Positions 26,871-40,100 of a stretch of DNA of 64,000 bases are shown here, in pieces. Source of the stretch: Pegea sp. RAD2-039 (lineage: Eukaryota; Chordata; Thaliacea; Salpida; Salpidae); the NCBI GenBank assembly GCA_034620365.1, contig JAQGEQ010000318.1, positions 62,001 to 126,000 of the forward strand. The letters run 5' to 3'. The notes beneath the pieces are model-generated. The model had not been told where the DNA came from, did not search any database, and saw only the letters and a program-made list of their open reading frames with translations. Within the stretch, counting starts at the first letter, position 1. The number at the start of each line of letters is the position of its first letter. A program made the translations under genes and the position numbers.

Positions 26871-27327
26871 TGAAAATCTAAAACATCATCTTTAGTAAAT
26901 TTTATAAATGGCAAAAATAATGGGCTCTATAAAAGGTATCTTGGATTCGCCGGATGACTTTAAACTATCCCAGACCCTAGAGATGAGCAAATTTATAGAT
27001 TCTGATTATAACTCTGCACTGTTCCTATTTTTGCTAAATTGTAATTCTATTGTTTTGTGTTTTAAAGTAATTTATTTCTATATTTTATTAAAATATAAAT
27101 TTTAAATAAAATAAATTTAATAAACTTTTTAAATATTTTTCTACAATCTGTTCTTGTGTTTGATATAATTGGATAAAACGAACTAAAACTCAGAACTTAT
27201 AGAAGTTGAAACTTCAATAAAAAAACTTCTAGCTTCTTCTCATAACAACAAACTATTTCAAGATGTCAATAAAGTTTAATCAAAACAGAAACTCCAAAAA
27301 TAAAAAAACAATATTTCTAGAAATTAA
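26871..27327. other. Short spacer with one small unassigned ORF
   Basis: An ORF at 26908-27105 begins MAKIMGSIKGILDSPDDF and turns into Leu/Phe/Tyr-rich sequence typical of AT-rich non-coding DNA. I do not recognise it and doubt that it is a gene. No other feature is seen. Confidence 0.35.
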
Positions 27328-27585
27328 TCAAGTTGTTGGGCTAAGATCTACAAGCATCGAGTCAATGTGGCAACCAGGAACCATAGCAAGACCTAAAAAT
27401 CGTGCTCCTTCAGGACCTGTGTCATTTGGATCTGGGATATATTCATGTGCAGCTGCTAAAATGATATTTCGTTTATTGTCTGTACACAGAAATTGCCCAA
27501 CAAGTTCTCTTCCATCTTTCATTTGAACCCTCATGTTTTTACCTAACCAAGTAGAGAATAACTCAAAAGCTTCTTCAGATTTCAT
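27328..27585 (-). CDS. NAA38: N-alpha-acetyltransferase 38, NatC auxiliary subunit (LSMD1)
   Basis: A single-exon 85-aa protein with an LSm-type fold: WLGKNMRVQMKDGRELVGQF, then LCTDNKRNIILAAAHEYI, and RFLGLAMVPGCHI. This matches NAA38, whose signature is DGRTLVGCFLCTD...NVILG...LGLAMVPG. NAA38 associates with NAA30 and NAA35 to form NatC, which acetylates N-terminal Met-hydrophobic proteins at the ribosome. It differs from the splicing Sm/LSm proteins by the LGLAMVPG strand. The start codon lies 140 nt after the PPWD1 stop on the same strand; T-rich tracts ending in AG (TTTATTAG, ATTTTTAG) in the gap could be splice acceptors, making this a candidate downstream gene of an operon. Confidence 0.9.
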   Translation of the reverse strand: MKSEEAFELFSTWLGKNMRVQMKDGRELVGQFLCTDNKRNIILAAAHEYIPDPNDTGPEGARFLGLAMVPGCHIDSMLVDLSPTT

Positions 27586-27725
27586 CTTCAGCTTTTATTT
27601 AAAAAATTAAATTAAGAAAATTAGATTCTGTTGATATACAAAAGTTATTAAATTATACATCTAATAAAAAAGTCAACTTAATTCAGTTTAAACCTAAAAA
27701 TAATTGACAAGATTGAAAAGTGTTT

Positions 27726-29552
27726 TTACTTTACACTGACATTAACAACAGAGACATCATCATAAGGTTTATCAGTAGCTGGATGTACTTTAATCTCAGC
27801 AATATTTCGAACCACTTCCATACCACTTGTAACCCTTCCAAATATTGTATGTTTATTATCAAGCCATGGTGTAGGTACAACAGTTATAAAAAATTGAGAA
27901 CCATTTGTATTTGGACCTGCGTTTGCCATACTTAATGTATATGGTCTATCATGTTTTAATGATGAATGAAATTCATCTTCAAACTCATTCCCCCAAATAC
28001 TTTTTCCTCCTGTTCCTGTACCTAAAGGATCACCTGTTTGTATCATAAAACCTTTAATAACCCGATGAAATATATTACTGTTGAAGTAACCATTTTCAGC
28101 ATGCACACAAAAGTTTTCTACTGCTTTTGGTGCTTGTTCAGGATATAATTTAAGATGAATGTCTCCCATAGTTGTATGAATCACCGCTTTTTCTGATATC
28201 TTGTTTTCAGATTCAAGTTGAGTTGCTGCCATTACTTCTTCTTTTGTCGGTTTTTCATTAAAGACATCACGATCTACATTTGAGTTATGAACATCTTCAG
28301 GAGAAAAACGTGAAAACAGATAGAAGCGATTCTTTTTAAAAGCTGTAGTGAAGATGATCGGGTCACTATTTAATTCTTTCAAGGCAGGATTTTCGGAAGC
28401 ATGCATGTCAGCAGTTATAGTTGCTTTAAGCTTTGAAATTGTACCTTGGAACATAGCTACACTGAGTAGACGAATATTTTCAAGCTTTCCAATTATTCGA
28501 CAACATTTACTGGTGTGTAAGTTTAATAACTTTAAACCAAGCATAGTGGAATAGATAAGGAAGTTACCAGTTTCATCAAATATCAGATTATTTTGAGATA
28601 AGACATTCGGGCATTTTTGTAATTCTCTTTCTACAGCAACTCTTCGACCAAATTCCATATCAGCAAGTTGAGCTTTGGACTGATGGAGTTCTACATATGT
28701 ACTAATTGCTTCATCAAAAACCCGAGACAGTTTTCCAGTTAGTAAATGAAAAACATAAATCTTTTTATCAGCAGTTAGACAAGCAAATTTTCTACTGGCT
28801 TCAGATACTCCTAAGGACACTGCATAAGATTTTAACTGAGCTAATTTATATAAACTTGTTTCACTTTTCAACTTGAAATGAACTTCTTTTTTTGGGAAAT
28901 TATAATCGTTTTCTTGCCCAGACCAATATTCAATCATTCCATCTTTATCAGTAGAAATAGCAAACTTCAAATCTGGGCAATATTTAATAGAAGTCACAGC
29001 TGAAGAATGCATATTTTCAATTTTATGTAAAGGAACTGAAGAACCTTTCCCATCATAAATGAAAATAACAGAATCATCTCTCTCTACAACAGCAACTGTA
29101 CTTATCAAGCTAGCTGCTGAATAAACCCATTCAGAAATAATAGCAACATAACCTAACTTTAACATATTAATCATATCAAAGTTAATAACATCAAATATTT
29201 TCATTGCTTTATCTTCTGATACAGTACACATTAGTTGACCATTTGAACTAACACTAAGACAGGTTATAGCTCCAAGGTGTGCTCTAAAATGTTTCACAAA
29301 CTCAATTCCACGTTGTTGTTTCTTCCAAAATTTCACATGACCATCAGAACTTGCTGTACAAATAAATTCAGTTTTAGTTACAGCAACATGAGTTACAACA
29401 TCACGATGCATGTAGCTTTTTTCATATCTTTCACAACAGGGCATATTGTTTAAATATGTCTTTTCATGAAGCAGAACCTTTTTTGGTTTTTTATCTTTTA
29501 TGAATTTAGGTCCAACAATATCTTCATCTTCTTCAGTTTTTCTTTTCGACAT
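27726..29552 (-). CDS. PPWD1: Peptidylprolyl isomerase with WD repeats (PPWD1), single exon
   Basis: An intronless ORF of 608 aa (human PPWD1 is 646). The N-terminus is basic (MSKRKTEEDEDIVGPKF). WD40 repeats occupy about residues 45-340 (VTHVAVTKTEFICTASSDGH, then VKFWKK; LSVSSNGQLMCTVSEDKAMK). The C-terminal ~155 residues are a complete cyclophilin domain with the active-site residues in place: FHRVIKGFMIQTGDP (catalytic Arg), NGSQFFIT and PWLDNKHTIFGRV (Trp of the cyclosporin pocket). PPWD1 is a nuclear prolyl isomerase found in catalytic spliceosomes. The full length with no intron contrasts with neighbours. It is followed at 140 nt by NAA38 on the same strand. Confidence 0.96.
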   Translation of the reverse strand: MSKRKTEEDEDIVGPKFIKDKKPKKVLLHEKTYLNNMPCCERYEKSYMHRDVVTHVAVTKTEFICTASSDGHVKFWKKQQRGIEFVKHFRAHLGAITCLSVSSNGQLMCTVSEDKAMKIFDVINFDMINMLKLGYVAIISEWVYSAASLISTVAVVERDDSVIFIYDGKGSSVPLHKIENMHSSAVTSIKYCPDLKFAISTDKDGMIEYWSGQENDYNFPKKEVHFKLKSETSLYKLAQLKSYAVSLGVSEASRKFACLTADKKIYVFHLLTGKLSRVFDEAISTYVELHQSKAQLADMEFGRRVAVERELQKCPNVLSQNNLIFDETGNFLIYSTMLGLKLLNLHTSKCCRIIGKLENIRLLSVAMFQGTISKLKATITADMHASENPALKELNSDPIIFTTAFKKNRFYLFSRFSPEDVHNSNVDRDVFNEKPTKEEVMAATQLESENKISEKAVIHTTMGDIHLKLYPEQAPKAVENFCVHAENGYFNSNIFHRVIKGFMIQTGDPLGTGTGGKSIWGNEFEDEFHSSLKHDRPYTLSMANAGPNTNGSQFFITVVPTPWLDNKHTIFGRVTSGMEVVRNIAEIKVHPATDKPYDDVSVVNVSVK

Positions 29553-32500
29553 TTTAACAACTTTTAATTTTTAATAATACTAAAAATCAATTTCTGCTTT
29601 TTAATATATTTGTTTTAAGAAATTGTAAATGAATTAAATTAGTTTAAACTTTATATTCTATATTTTTATTAAAAAATCAATTATGAAAAATTATGAAAAT
29701 ATTTAAATTAAACTTTGAAAGTAAACTGACAAAAGTTTAAAAAATAAATAAAATTATAAACTAATATTATAAACATCTAAATATAATTTAAATATTAAAA
29801 TTATTAATTAAATATTATATTAAATCATTTTCTTATTACTAAATTTTATTATTTAAAATTATTGACTAAAGTTTAAAATAATTAATTATTTTTTAACTAA
29901 ATTCAAATTATAAAGTTTGATATTTAAAAATAACAATTATATCTTATTATAAAATTAAGATTATTCATAATAAAGTTTAAAATAAATAAAATTATTAACA
30001 ATGAGTTCTAAATATTGCTTAAAATAAAAAAATAATTTATATTTAAAATGTAACAAAATATATTAAAATAAATAAGTTATTACAAAGTATTATTAAAAAA
30101 ATATAAAAAAATAAACAGTAAGTTGAGAAAAATGTTAAATAATAACAAAAATAGTTAAATTAGAAATTGAATAATATAGAAGTTGAATTTATTAAATAAA
30201 TAGAAATACGAATTCCACGATTTTGTTTAAAGAAATTCTTTGTGTACAATTATGGCGGCGTAATTTAAAAAATATTTTTAAATATATTTTTTTTAAATCG
30301 AAAAATATTTATAATATACTTTAAAAATTAAGTAAAACTAACTCAAGAAAAAAGCTAAAATCAAAATTCATTTAAAAACATAATAGAACATAGATAAAAA
30401 TATAAATTATCAAATAAGGACTATAGCTATGAAGTAAAACTTGAAATATGATATATCTTGCAAAATATCAAAGCATAATTTAGAAAGTTAACAGTTTTAT
30501 TTTATTAATGGTATTGAGACATTGAGTGAAAGACTAAAGAGTCCAATTTCTCAGCTAAAAATTTATTGATATATAATGTAATGTAACTTATTCAAATTTT
30601 TATTTTGCAATTAAAAGAAATTCAGAGGAATTTTATTTTCTTCTATTTCTTAAATAGCTGTTTCATCAAATATTAATTTGCTATTTGCTTATTAAAAACA
30701 CAACTTTTTTATAACAACAAACTTTCACGTTCATTTACTTTATACTAAAATCTTAGATATTTTTTTATTATTATAATGGATTGGATCAACTCAAAAATCT
30801 TCTAAGAAAGCTTTCTTTAGATCTTTAGATCTTTAGACAACTTTCTACTCATGCAAACGTCTTTCATTTTCTTCTGGAATTTTTTTTCCTTTTTAATGTA
30901 TACCTCCGACGTCACATCGTCATTTAAATTTATTTAAAGTTAGTTAGTATTTTAATTATTAGTTTAAAATTACAATTATTAGTTTTTACGATTTCTTTAA
31001 AGATTGCAATCTTACAAACTTCCTTAGTGGAGTATAAGGAGGAGTTTATTGACAAATGATATAAGATATATTCTTTCTACTTACCTTCTTTTTACCTTAT
31101 TGTACCCTCCCTTTATTTTAATTTGTCTAAACTTACCGTTGCAGTGTTTCTTTTTACTTTCTTTAGACTGATGTTGAACTGTGTTACTTAGAGCGTTCAA
31201 TTTTTAAACAATTATCTATTTTCGCTATAAGAGCAAAGAGGAATACTTTAAAGGAATCGTCTTTAATATTATAACTAATTAATAACTATTTCCGTAAAAT
31301 AAAATTCCATAAACTGCAAAGTTCGTTGTTTTAAGTTTCAATGTTTTTGTTTGTAACATTTGTTAAAATAGTTTTTTCTGCAAACAATCAGAACTGAATA
31401 ACTTTTACTACAAACTGATATTGAACTGATGTTACTTTTGTTAAACTGACCAACTTTTGTTGATAAAGTCGTTCGAACCTCAACAAGTTTGTTTCCTTCC
31501 TTTAATCAACTAGTAGCTCCTATTTCTTTTTGTACTCGACGGCTTTCAGAAATATTTTCATTATTTTTTCCTCATATTCTTTTTTATAAAAACTTTTTTA
31601 TTTCCCAGCAAGCATTCTTCTGTTTTCTTCACTAAGATGAATTTTTATCAACCAGCCTAACCAAGTACTAGTCCCAAAGTATTGAGCTTCTTTCTCTTTC
31701 TAAATAGAAATTAGAAATAGATTTCTTGTAGACTATACAAAGGTCTTTATACAGAGATTTTATGGAAGGATCTTTTGTAGTTTGTTTGTATAAGAGGTTT
31801 TTCAAATGTAGTAGATGATCGAACCAGCTTGACATCTTTTAAACCATGAGGTTTGCTACTTCTACATTTTAAACAAACTCTTTTCATGCTACTTTCAGTT
31901 GCTCCTTGAGTTGAATTCACTGCTTCTTCTGCAGCTTCAACCGATCTGCCAACCCCGAAGCATTATCAGTATATATATCCAGGCAGATCACAAATGAATC
32001 TCTTCCTGTGTTTTACATCCGGGTCAACTTCCGGTGTAGATAGTTTTCTTTATATGTAAATAAGCTAAATGATTAGAAATGTGCGTGGAGAAAACTTCTT
32101 TAAATTTTAGCTCTAGATATTTAACTAGATTGTTATCAGCAGTAGATAGATTTCTTCTTTGTTGTTATTCAGTTTGTTATTCATTTTGTTATTCAGCTTG
32201 TTATGGAGCTGTGGTGTGAGCGGTTTAAGATTTTTCTGCAACAAAATATTTGAAGAAATTTTTTAGTAGAAGTTCACAGATTATCAAAAGATCGTGATCT
32301 GATTGAGTGAGGGACTATTTGCAGATAGTTTCTGATATTTGCTTCAATAACCAACCAAAGTGATCTTGCAAAGAAATATATAATTAGATAAAGAAAAAGC
32401 ATTCTGAGTTTTATTTGATATTTTAATGCAAACAATACCTGTAACTGAAACCTTCTTAAAAACGAACACAGAACATGACAAAACTAACCACCAATATAAC

Positions 32501-33198
32501 AAACAATATAACCAACAATATAACAAACAACATAACCAACAATATAACCAACAATACAACAAACAATATTTTATACTCTACAACAGATACACGTGCGTGT
32601 CTAGACTTCGTACAAAAGACATTTACGTATGCGGTAAAAGAATTTTCTATTATACAGTAGAAGTAGTATGACCTTAGACTACAAAAGATTTATTCTCAGC
32701 TCCTTCAAAATGCCTAATGAGCGAAAAAATTTTCTATTAGCTTCATGCAAAGTTCAAAGAACTAAATGATGTAAGATTAACCGGTTCCGTCAACAAAATC
32801 CTCATCTTTTCGCCCAAATCTTGAGATTTTTCTTTTGGAGGTTTTATCAAATTGTGTCGAATGTCTTCTAGAGATTTAGCTCAAAGTTTTCAAATAGTTT
32901 ACAAAAGGCAAATATTTATGCGTAATCTAGTCTTTTATTGACTGACAAAACCCACATGAGATAATTTATTGTTTAAAGTCAAGTTTCTGAAAATTGAATA
33001 AGGTCATGAACTGAAAAATATTTTTGTAAATTTTATGCAAATTAAGTTGAAGTAATTTGAAACTTTTCAAATTTCCTTTTTTGTAACAAATCTAAACTAA
33101 AATCAAAATTAATTATTTCAATATAAAACCAAAAGTTTAAAAATTGTAATTTAATGAATTCTAACGAATCAAAAATTCTTCTTGAGATCGCTACTCTT
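29553..33198. other. Long AT-rich intergenic region
   Basis: No gene is supported. About 31880-32050 is less AT-rich and open in several frames on both strands (for example KHRKRFICDLPGYIY on the minus strand), possibly a decayed mobile element, but I cannot identify it. A TGACGTCA-like site occurs near 30910 (CCGACGTCACATCGTCA). A short A/C/T tandem repeat is listed separately. Confidence 0.4.
32485..32572. repeat. Short tandem repeat ACCAACAATATAACAAACAA-type
   Basis: Alternating 15-nt blocks of the type CAATATAACAAACAA and CAATATAACCAACAA, about six copies. This explains the Asn/Tyr/Gln-rich short frames here (QYNKQYNQQYN), which are not genes. Confidence 0.85.
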
Positions 33199-33313
33199 TC
33201 AGATCATTTCTTGGATCTTCAATTTCACCTTTTTCAGATTGTTGATGCCATCATTAGTAGCTGCAGAAAATTGTCGTAGAAATAGATTCTCAAATTCGAT
33301 GACTTTTTCATCT
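33199..33313 (-). CDS. Possible 3'-terminal exon of a small unknown gene
   Basis: The minus strand is open from an acceptor-like TTTTTATTAG (ending 33314) to TGA at 33199, encoding EKVIEFENLFLRQFSAATND followed by GINNLKKVKLKIQEMI: an amphipathic, probably helical segment. The + strand is also open over 41 codons. A possible upstream exon starts at a minus-strand ATG near 34707 (MNHKPDDVDDEVITSLTSTT), but I found no donor/acceptor pair that clearly joins them. The family is unrecognised and the gene is uncertain. Confidence 0.3.
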
Positions 33314-34938
33314 CTAATAAAAAGATAAAATTAACTTCTTAACTTCTTGTTTCTTTCACTAATTTTTTGTTCCCGCGCATTTCATTGAGTTAATTATAGA
33401 AAATGAAACTTTCAAGAATAAATCGATGAATTTATCAAATAAACAAAATTCTATAAAAGATTTATTGGAAGTTAAATCATAATTATAAAATATTCATAAA
33501 ATATAATTTAAAAATAGAATGTTGTGGTTTTTAATAAATAGTAAGCTTTGAAAATCACTAAGCAACAAACCTGCAGCAAATAAAGTCAAAGAGTTGAACT
33601 TATTGTTCTTTTATTTACAAAGCTGTCTAATAGAATCTATAAATGTTAGAATAGGAAATGAAGCAGCTTCCTTTTTGTAACAGAGTTTCATAAAATTGTT
33701 CTTATTTTCAAAATCTTATTTTCACGGGATAAACCTGTCTTCTTAAAACAAAAAAAAACACTTTTGACATACTGATCTGTAAAACTGATCTGTAAGATTT
33801 GAAAGTCAAGTTAAGAAGGTTATAGATAAATTTTGAAATAGAAAGCTAGTTTAAAGATAACAAAATAGAAACAAAATAATATCTATGAAAAATTATTTAC
33901 TGAATTAAAATTTCAATTTAATTGAACTTCAAAAAGTATTCTGAATTATTCAAAGATTTCATCTGCTAACAACCAAGAATTTCAGAAATAAGATAGAAAT
34001 AAATGCTTAAATGTAAATCAGCTGACTACGTCATCATATCTATCGATTTATTCTTGAGGACTTTGTTTGGATGACGTAAAAATCATTTTGAGTTTATTGA
34101 TGTTTGTGAAGTTATTCAAAGTTCAAACAAAATATCAATTTGATCAATTCAGAAATCTAAACTTTATTTTCAGCTACTTTTAATCTTATTCATATAAAAT
34201 GAAATTTAGAAATAAATATTAACTTCAAATCACTCAATAAAGTTTGGAAGTTTAAAACAAGTTGCTTGTAACAAATACTTTCTAAATTGTAACAAAGTTC
34301 AAAGTCATTGAACAAATCTAAAATCAATTTAGAATAATATAAAAAAAAAAGTTTATAAAAATTCTTTTAATTTTTAAATAAGAACTTTTATTGATAGAAG
34401 TTTAAACTTCGTTTCTAGATCGTGACAGATGTACAAGGATGTAATTACAACTTTAGTGATGAAGTAAAAACCAAATAAATTTTATTGCAATCTTAGTTAA
34501 TTTTTAATTTAGAATTTAGATTTTTTAGTAAAATCTTAAAGTTTAGTTTTAAAAACAGTTTTTTTTTTGAGTTTTTGACAAAGAATTATTTAAGAATTGA
34601 AAAAATTTGTTAGATTTTGATAAGAAATGAAAGTATAGAGTTCCCTCTGACGTTGTAGTTGACGTCAATGAAGTTATTACTTCGTCATCTACATCATCGG
34701 GTTTATGATTCATTTTTAGAATTAAAACTTTTACAAAAAAAAAAGAAAAAAAAAAGCTCTTTTCTCAACAAGTATTATATAAACAATAAAAACTATTAAA
34801 TAATCTCTTTAACTTTTTTATTAAAAATCTGTATCGTTTATAACATTTCACTGTGTTTACAAACATTTCATTCAAGCAATCGTCCAATGAAATGCTGACT
34901 GTGAGAAAAAATTCATCATTTTGATCACGTGATGTTGA

Positions 34939-36825
34939 TTAGTAAGGTCGGTTAAAGGTCACGGTGTATTGCACAGGAGTTAGTTCTTCATTACGAGATT
35001 TGAAGCTGGTTTTTGATATTGGAAAGATATTAGATGCTGATTGGCAGATGCAGCAACAAATCTGACGTAATAGTCGAATATATGCTTGCCGAAAATTGAT
35101 GTTTATCGAACCGTAGATGAAACTATTAATCGCGCTGAATCATAAAATCATCTTTAGATCTTTATAATGATCATTTAACTTCCTACTCACCTATTACTAA
35201 GAGCCAACCAACCACAAGCCCTTTTAGCAAATGGGTGAGATGTATTGATGAGCGTCATCAACGCGTATGGTGTCCAGAAACAAACGAAACAGATCAGTAC
35301 AACTAGAACAGAATTCATAAGATCTCTTTCACGCTCTTCCACCAGTTGTCGTGTCCGTGTCACGTGTCTCTCAAGTGAGTTCTGACGTGAATGATGCGTC
35401 CGGATTTTTGGGATCACTTCCAAATGATGAGGAACTGATGACGTAACAGGAATGACGTCAGACTGTAAGTAAAATAGATTTTAGTAAATTTCTTCGACTA
35501 AGAACTCTAGATTAGATGGAAGTTAAATTAGTTTATCAAGAATCTTATAATCAAGTTAACGATCTATAAGTGGATGTCACAGGGGAATTACCTTTTCTTT
35601 TCTTACTTGTGGTAAACTTCTATTGATTTTACAATCCTTTACATATCTGTTAAAGAAATATATTTACAAATAGTTGGGTTAGTAAACGCTTACGTAAAAA
35701 GTTTATAGTAGCAGATGATTGTGATTAGAAGTGGAATAAAGATTGCTGTACAGACTAGAAAGATATTGTAAGATTTAGAAGATATATCGTTCCACATACA
35801 AGCCATCATCATCTGGTCGAATCCTACTAAGGGTTTGCTACCTGAAAGATAATATCAAGTAAATATGGAATAAAAATGTTGAAACCAAACCAAGCCAGCC
35901 AGTAGCTATTGGAATAGAAACTAGAAATGCTTGAATCCAAATAACTAGAAGAACTTGAAAGACTCGCCTGAAATGAATTTTATTAAATTCAAAACTCGAT
36001 ATTCATGAAAAACATCAAACCAATTTCTGTTAAAAAATTTGCTGTGAACTTTTGGGTGTCGAACTTTTAGGTAACGGTTTAAAGCGATAGCAGTTAGACT
36101 AAGCATCGATGCTTGACATGACCACGCTGATGCAAATGCGTTGAAATTACAAAATGTTGGATAATCTTCTAATACATTACGATAACCCTGTTGAAGAAAT
36201 CAATAATAATAGTTTGAATTAGTTAGTTTAAAGTTTTTAAAATTAGTTTGTTTATAAATCAATCAATGGTTTTAAAAGAGAAAGTTATTCAATCGTAGCA
36301 ACCATTCTTAAAAGCGATGGAGGTAAAGAGAAAAGCCTCATAAAAGCTGTAATTGTTGAAAATCATAATCATCAAAAAAATTACAAAAAAAATGATCATA
36401 AAACGTTTCTTACCGCAAAAATATTTGCAAGAATTATCGGAAGATACCAAGCTGTAATAAACAAGTCAACAACCGCTAGATTTACGACGTACGATATTCC
36501 AGTAACCCTTAATTTCCGGTCCACATGTACAGCCACCATAATCATTAGGTTGCCAAGGGTACCTTTGATGGGATGATTTTAGGGGATTTTTTGATTGATA
36601 AATTACTCACCAAATACAATTACAATCATAAGAAAAGGAATTTCAATGTAAGGGTGTTGCAATGCTGAACCAGTAGAGTTAGTTGGTGCTAAAAAATGTT
36701 TACAGATAATTAATTTTGTAATTGTTTGTCTAGAAGCAACTAATTTGTCTATACAAAGTTTAAATGTTAAAAATAAACTTTATATAATAATTTAAGAAAA
36801 TTATCTCACCTTCAGTTAATGACAT
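34939..36825 (-). CDS. Rhodopsin-family GPCR, melatonin/GPR84/Tre1-like group
   Basis: Nine exons: 36825-36810, 36688-36611, 36562-36414, 36187-36021, 35967-35891, 35841-35694, 35646-35607, 35462-35191, 35134-34939; phases agree, 380 aa. A short N-terminus has an N-glycosylation site (NST). TM1 carries GTLGNLMIM, TM2 NLAVVDLF, TM3 ends ALNRYLKV (NRY in place of DRY), TM6 is VCFWTPYALM and TM7 is AINSFIYGSININF in place of NPxxY. Cys residues in TM3 (PTFCNFN) and extracellular loop 2 (MACMWND) can form the usual disulfide. NRY together with N-x-x-I-Y in TM7 is seen in melatonin receptors and in the insect Tre1/moody and vertebrate GPR84 group. The ligand cannot be told. Loop 3 is long and basic, with a glutamate-rich end, and the tail has a Cys cluster (ICCCIC), a likely palmitoylation site. 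Confidence 0.9.
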
Positions 36826-37090
36826 AATTTCAAAAAGTTTTTTTTTTCAAACTCAACTTTTTTTTAACTTAAAATAAAAACCTGAAAAAATTTCATTTTA
36901 AAAACTTTAAAAAGCAGCAGATTGAACATAAAATAACCTTTCAGTAATTTCACATTTAAATATTTCATGATTCACTTTTGTGCTTGTAGAAAATACTTTT
37001 TCTTTTATTCAATTTTTATATTACATAAAAGTAACTTTCTCTTTACTTTAAACTCATTCACAATTTATTATTTGCCTTACAATCAGTTTC

Positions 37091-37102
37091 GGGGATTTCC
37101 CC
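37091..37102. promoter_or_regulatory. kappaB-like palindrome upstream of the GPCR
   Basis: GGGGATTTCCCC matches the NF-kappaB consensus GGGRNWYYCC and is a GC-rich island in very AT-rich DNA, 266 nt upstream of the GPCR start codon. Regulatory use is inferred only. Confidence 0.25.
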
Positions 37103-40100
37103 ATCTAGGGAAAGTACCATTGTAAAAATAATTAAAAAATCTTCCTGAAAAATCTGTCATTTAAAAATAAACTTCATTTAAAATAAATGATTAAAAAAAA
37201 TCATCAAATACTTTACTATTAACTAACTATCAAATTAATATCTTAAATTCGTTACTATTAGTTAGTGGTTTATTATTAACCAATTTATAGGAGCATCTTT
37301 CATACTGCAAATGACTAAAGAATGAAAAACTGGATTTTCAAGAAAAAAAGAGAAAAAAAAAGAAAGAAAAATGAAAGGAGAGAAGAATTCATTTTTTCTC
37401 ATTCATAACTAATACAAGATGAAAAGGAAGTTATAAACAAAACAATTCGACTTCCTGTTAACAACAAAACACAGTAGATGAACTTTCATAACACAAATCA
37501 ACTCACTAAAGATAGAAACTGATAAACATTCCACTGTCAGTTTAATAAATTTGTTTTTATGTAACGTTACATTAGAGAATAATTGAAATGGAACTCGAGT
37601 TAATTGCCTAGAGGCTTCTGATAATCACATTTTAACTTTAAAAATTACTCTCAGATTTTAATGGTAAAAAAACTTTTAGATAAATAATAATAAGATCTAT
37701 ATAAATTATTATAAATGGTTTTATTCAAATAATATTTATTAAATTATTCAACGAATTTAAAATCGTTTATTTGCTTGAAAATTTATTCATTTGAATAATG
37801 TCTTAGAGACAAAAGTTTTTAATTCCAAAAAAATACAGCATTTTCTTAAAGTTTTTTCCAATCAAGTTAAAAATATTTGTTGTTTAAAAACCTTTTATTT
37901 TCTAAATTTATTTTTAAACTTTAATTGTGAAATTCGAAATTAATTTCTACATTTCATCTGTTGTATGAATCATATAAAACGTCAAAACTTATTCAACAAG
38001 AATATGGAACAACAGGAAATATGTCGACAATTAAAAGTTTAGTTGTAATAACAGAAAGTTATTTGATTGTATTTTGCAATCTTTCAAAACAAATTTGAAA
38101 TATTTTACATCATTCACTGACATTTGTAAGATTATTAAATTTTAAATCAATTTCTACAAACAAACTGTTTCCTGTTATCTTGAAACAACCAAAAAAAATT
38201 AAACTTTTATATTTAGTAAAATAAAATCATTTTTGGGGTTCTAAATTTAGGCTGCAAATATTTGAAAATACTGAATGATAGATGTTGTTACATTATTTTA
38301 GTATTTTTTTACATTTTTATTCATTTTTCCTGGAGCGTTTTTCAGATTTAAAAAAAACAAATTTTTTCAAAATATATTTTTAAGCTTTTTTTTTTGTTCC
38401 AAAAAATAAATATTATAGCAATGATAAAAAAAGCTTATCAATTTATTTTTAAAGTTTAACAAAATTATAACTTATTAATAAATCAGGAAACTAAAAGGCT
38501 TCAAAGTTTTTTTTAAAGAAGCAAAAACTGAAATTTTATTAATCTAAAAATGTTACTTGGAAACACTTAAGTTTATTTTATATATTTGTTAAATATTATT
38601 TGAATTAATTAATTATTTTTTAAATCTATTTCAATTTCTTTTAAGCATTTTTAAAACCATTTAAAAAATTATTAAAATTATTTTTCTGTTACAAATATTA
38701 TATATTTATTATCATCAACTTTTTTAACTTTCTAATTTTCAAATTAATTGTCTTTTCGAATTTTTTCTAATCTTTAATATTTAAATAATGCTAATTAATA
38801 TTTCTAAAAAAATGCCTTTGAAAAAGAAAATCTTTTTATATTATTAAGAATGATAAAAAATTGTTTTAAAATAAAGAAGTAAATAAATTTTCAATAAATT
38901 GTAAATAGAAGATTCGAACAGAATTTTTGCTTTTTAAAAACAACACCTTTTGAAATAGTTTAAATTAAAACGATTTTTATTAAAAACTTTTTTAACTTTT
39001 GTTTAAATAAACCTTAAATTAGTTTTAAAATTAAAAATTTAAAGTTTTGCTAACTTTTTTAATTACTTTTATAATTTGGTTATTTAAATCAACTATGTAT
39101 TGTATCAATTTTTAATATTTATATAATTTATTCTTTTTTAATTTAATTAAACTTTTAAGTTTTTTCTTAAAACAGTTTTTAAAAGCTTATTTACTTTAAA
39201 ACTTTTAATTCTTTAAAATCTATCTTAATATTTTAGTAAGTTTTCAAACAAGGCTAGAAAAAAACTTTCCAAGAATTAGTAAACTACAAATACGTATTTC
39301 TTTTCTAGAAATGGAATGAAACATTTTTTAACGATTTTTTTCAGTTGGAAGAAAAGTTTTTTAAAATTAAATCCTTAAAACAGATGAACTTTTAAAAAAT
39401 TATTAAAATTCAAAATAAATATTTTCCAAAAAAAAATTGTTGAAAACTTTTTCAAGATTTATTTTTAACAATTTTATTTACTTATCTAAAAACCAAATAT
39501 TATTAGCAAAGAGTTAATTAAAGGTCTTAGATTATCAGATTAGATGCTTTAAGAGGTCTTGAATGAATCTTAAGTGAGGATTATATAATTATAAGAAAAT
39601 TATATAAGAAATATCGATTTATAAATAACAGATTTTGAAATAGATTATCTGTAAAAAAAGATTTATCAAAATATTTACTTTCATTATATATACATTTTGC
39701 AAAATAAAGTTTATTTACAAATTTTACTTAAAATATATTTTTTAAATACTGAAAAGTTTTTTTGTTTATTCAATTATTCACAAACTTAAAAAATTTTTTA
39801 AGTTTTTAAAAAAAGTTTTTAAAAAAATGTTGAGAAACTTTTGATTAAAAACAGAAAAAAGTTAATTTTTAGTTAAAAATTTATTTGTTTACCAAAGATT
39901 TTAACTTTTCCTTTTAGCAATTAAAACTTTGAATATATTTCCTTTTATTCAATAAATTTAACTAATTTTAAGATGAAGTAACCATTTTTTTCAACTGTTT
40001 TTGAGTTTCTCTGACGACATTCATTACAAAACATAAGAACTATTTTTTAATAAATTATAAATCACTTTAGAACAAACCATCATTATAATCTAATTTATTG

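Noticed and set aside
26483-26895. Three overlapping short + strand frames in a GC-rich island
   Set aside because: The region is a minus-strand SINE copy sharing ordered blocks with the copy at 41 kb; the frames are by-products of its GC-rich central domain.
32344-32671. Asn/Tyr/Gln-rich and Cys/Leu/Tyr-rich frames
   Set aside because: Translations of a short tandem repeat on both strands.
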